From DYMC01 sp035406705 (lineage in GTDB: Bacteria > Verrucomicrobiota > Lentisphaeria > Victivallales > GWF2-50-93), in the NCBI GenBank assembly GCA_964426675.1, contig CAYRRM010000070.1, positions 1 to 8,526 of the forward strand: a stretch of 8,526 nt of DNA, read 5' to 3'. The stretch's first letter is position 1. Each line of letters opens with the position of its first letter. This document shows, in pieces, positions 6,681 through 8,526 of this stretch. The position numbers were made by a program, and so were the translations under genes. Under the pieces are notes generated by a model. It did no database searches and was not told the DNA's origin. It worked only from the letters and a program-made list of their open reading frames with translations.

Positions 6681-8502
6681 TAAATTTATATTTTGCATAT
6701 TTTCCTTTTTTCTTTCCTTTAATCTATTTTCTGCCTCATGGACAATTATGATTTATCTTGACGGAGATAATGACCTTGAAGAATATGCAATTAATGATTT
6801 TCTTGAAATTTCTTCTATTGGTTCTAATGAAAATATAAATATTGTTGTTCAATTTGATAGAATAGGTGGATATGATACAAGATATGGGAACTGGACTGAA
6901 TGTAATAGATTTTATATAACAACTGGTCTTGAACCAAGAAAAGAAAATTCAATAAAGGACTGGCGAGATGGGATTGGTGGTAGAGAAGTAAATATGGGAG
7001 ACACTCAAACTTTGATTGATTTTATAAATTGGGCGAAAACAAATTATCCAGCAGAAAAATATGCTTTAATTTTATGGAATCACGGAGGTGGCTGGAAATC
7101 ACTTTCAGTTACAGGGTTTAATATAGAAAAAAGGCATGTTTTAAAGGAAGTATGTTATGATGATACAAGCAATGATTATCTTTCAATGAGGGAAGTAAGC
7201 CAGGCACTTTTGAATAATTATGTTGATTTTATAGGATTTGATGCATGTCTTATGGCAATGATTGAAGTTGCAAATGAAATAAAGAATTTATCAAATGTTA
7301 TGGTTGCTTCTGAAAAGGAAGAAACAACAACTGGCTGGAATTACAGAGATTTCCTTTTAAATTTAAAAAATAATCCAGATGCAACACCTGAACAACTTTC
7401 TTTTTTTATTGTAAATTATTCTTCTCAAGATACTCTTTCGGGAATAAGGTTAAATAAAATTTCAGAATTAAACCAATCATTAAATTTACTACTTTCTGAA
7501 ATAATGAATTCAAATGACTGGTTAAATGTTTTTTTATCAAGAGAAGAAGCAGAAACTTATGATATTGAATTCGTTGACATTTATGGTTTTTTTGAAAATT
7601 ATTATATGCATACAGAAAATCAGCAAATTAAAAATTATATAGAACAATTTAAAGAAATTTTTAGGCAAACAATTATATGTGATAATAACCTAAACGATGC
7701 CTCTTATGGACTTTCTATTTACTTTCCTACTTATTCTTCAACAATTGACCAAAATTATAATGAAAACACAATATCTTTTCCAATAGAGACATTATGGGAT
7801 GAGTTTTTAATTTCTTTTTTAAATTCCAATTTATTTTATGGATATGAGACAATTTTTTCAGAGGACTTTTCTTCTGGAATTCCTGAAGGGTGGACAATTA
7901 TAGATGGATATAATGATGGATATACATGGACAACTAATAATCCAAAAAACAGGACAAGTCAATATTTAACAGAACCATTTATGATAGTTGATAGTGATGC
8001 TTCTGGATATAGAAATATGAATGAGCAACTTATAACTTTCTCTTTTAATTTTTCCAATTATAACAAAATTTTTATTAAGTTTTCACATAAATTTTGGTAT
8101 TATTCAGATGAGATTGCTGATTTTGATATTAAGATTGAAGAAAATGAATGGATGAATTTAAAAAGATGGGAAGAAATTGATGATGAAGGAGTAGTTGTTG
8201 TTGATATTTCAGATATTGCAGGAGGTAAAGATAATGTGAAATTCAGATGGCATTATTATAATGCTTACTTTGACTGGTTTTGGGCAATTGATAATGTTGA
8301 AATATTAGTTAAGGCAGGAGATATTCAAAAAGGAGATATAAATAAGGATGGAATAATAGATATAGACGATGTAATATTTTGTTTAAGGATGGCGATAGGA
8401 CTTGACCCAGTAGATAAAAGTGTTGCAGATATGAATGAAGATGAATTAGTAGATATAACAGATGTAATAAAGATTTTGAGAAAAGCGATAGGACTTGAAT
8501 AG
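6676..8502 (+). CDS. Secreted clostripain-family (C11) cysteine protease with beta-sandwich and type I dockerin
   Basis: Read from ATT 6676 it has 608 aa; ATG 6748 is the first conventional start and gives 584 aa without the export signal. Residues 1-20 form a Sec signal peptide (NKF, then a Phe/Leu/Ile core, then FSAS). The mature part starts WTIMIYLDGDNDLE, the usual beginning of peptidase C11. Catalytic His136 lies in LILWNHGGGW and Cys191 in DFIGFDACLMA, as in clan CD. The family is known to cleave after Arg or Lys and often self-cleaves between these residues; basic candidates (EKRHVLK) lie there. Residues ~392-545 (EDFSSGIPEGWT to WFWAIDNVEI) look like a MAM / cleaved-adhesin type beta-sandwich. 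Residues ~549-607 form a type I dockerin with two calcium loops: DINKDGIIDIDD is canonical and DMNEDELVDITD has Glu for the usual Gly. The dockerin implies anchoring to an unseen cohesin partner outside the cell. The catalytic and dockerin calls are strong; the start codon is less certain. Confidence 0.88.
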   Translation: MNKFIFCIFSFFLSFNLFSASWTIMIYLDGDNDLEEYAINDFLEISSIGSNENINIVVQFDRIGGYDTRYGNWTECNRFYITTGLEPRKENSIKDWRDGIGGREVNMGDTQTLIDFINWAKTNYPAEKYALILWNHGGGWKSLSVTGFNIEKRHVLKEVCYDDTSNDYLSMREVSQALLNNYVDFIGFDACLMAMIEVANEIKNLSNVMVASEKEETTTGWNYRDFLLNLKNNPDATPEQLSFFIVNYSSQDTLSGIRLNKISELNQSLNLLLSEIMNSNDWLNVFLSREEAETYDIEFVDIYGFFENYYMHTENQQIKNYIEQFKEIFRQTIICDNNLNDASYGLSIYFPTYSSTIDQNYNENTISFPIETLWDEFLISFLNSNLFYGYETIFSEDFSSGIPEGWTIIDGYNDGYTWTTNNPKNRTSQYLTEPFMIVDSDASGYRNMNEQLITFSFNFSNYNKIFIKFSHKFWYYSDEIADFDIKIEENEWMNLKRWEEIDDEGVVVVDISDIAGGKDNVKFRWHYYNAYFDWFWAIDNVEILVKAGDIQKGDINKDGIIDIDDVIFCLRMAIGLDPVDKSVADMNEDELVDITDVIKILRKAIGLE

Positions 8503-8507
8503 CCACC

Positions 8508-8526
8508 TTCCGAACCGGGTTCGGAA
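8508..8526. repeat. Perfect 9-bp inverted repeat at the window end (hairpin, possible terminator)
   Basis: TTCCGAACC (8508-8516) and GGTTCGGAA (8518-8526) are exact reverse complements around one base. As RNA this gives an 8-bp stem with a 3-base loop. It sits 5 bases after the protease stop codon and is GC-rich in an AT-rich setting. The preceding CCACC could extend the stem if GGTGG follows outside the window. Whether a T run follows, making it a terminator, cannot be seen. Confidence 0.7.

Noticed and set aside
6477..6698. Minus-strand 73-residue frame over the broken coiled-coil gene
   Set aside because: It is rich in Phe, Tyr, Ile and Ser because it is the complement of A-rich coding DNA; the repaired plus-strand protein is more coherent and is followed by a good ribosome site.
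8309..8506. Minus-strand frame opposite the dockerin
   Set aside because: The plus strand encodes a clear two-loop dockerin; the reverse product is Leu/Ser/Tyr-rich low complexity.

Overview
The window looks like a surface and secreted-protein region from an uncultured, AT-rich, Gram-negative-type bacterium. The evidence is an outer-membrane beta-barrel with a Sec signal, a giant beta-helix exoprotein, a CFI-box-CTERM sorting tail and a dockerin-bearing extracellular protease, with heavy ATA/AGA codon use and sampled GC near 15-30% in the right-hand genes. This mix of domains is typical of metagenome-derived candidate phyla (Omnitrophota-like or similar lineages), but I cannot fix the phylum from sequence alone. 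All genes are on the + strand. I see no tRNA, rRNA, CRISPR array, transposase or phage gene.

Layout. Bases 2-4699 hold the C-terminal 1565 codons of a giant filamentous-haemagglutinin-like repeat protein whose start lies off the left edge. It is followed at once by a strong intrinsic terminator (4706-4739) and a TATAAT box (4743-4748). Next comes a short gene (4798-5748) carrying a choice-of-anchor-U-like region and a CFI-box-CTERM tail. Its frame runs straight into the signal peptide of an outer-membrane beta-barrel gene. The barrel gene (about 5512-6371) is broken by a one-base frameshift and a stop codon. A small coiled-coil gene (6392-6680) is broken by two more one-base frameshifts. Last is a clostripain-family (C11) cysteine protease with a beta-sandwich and a C-terminal type I dockerin (6676-8502). 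Its signal peptide is visible only if translation starts at an ATT codon. The window ends in a perfect inverted repeat.

The main observations are these. (1) The giant gene is a compositional mosaic: repeat modules with nearly the same protein sequence are written in two codon styles, one ATA-rich at about 40% GC and one ATT/ATC/CTG-rich reaching about 63% GC. (2) The 5.5-6.7 kb stretch holds a cluster of one-base losses in short homopolymers, a lost gene boundary and a missing start codon. This means either local gene decay or local sequencing error. (3) The neighbours together suggest cell-surface display and processing (exoprotein, sorting-tail protein, barrel, dockerin protease), but no direct functional link can be shown from the sequence.
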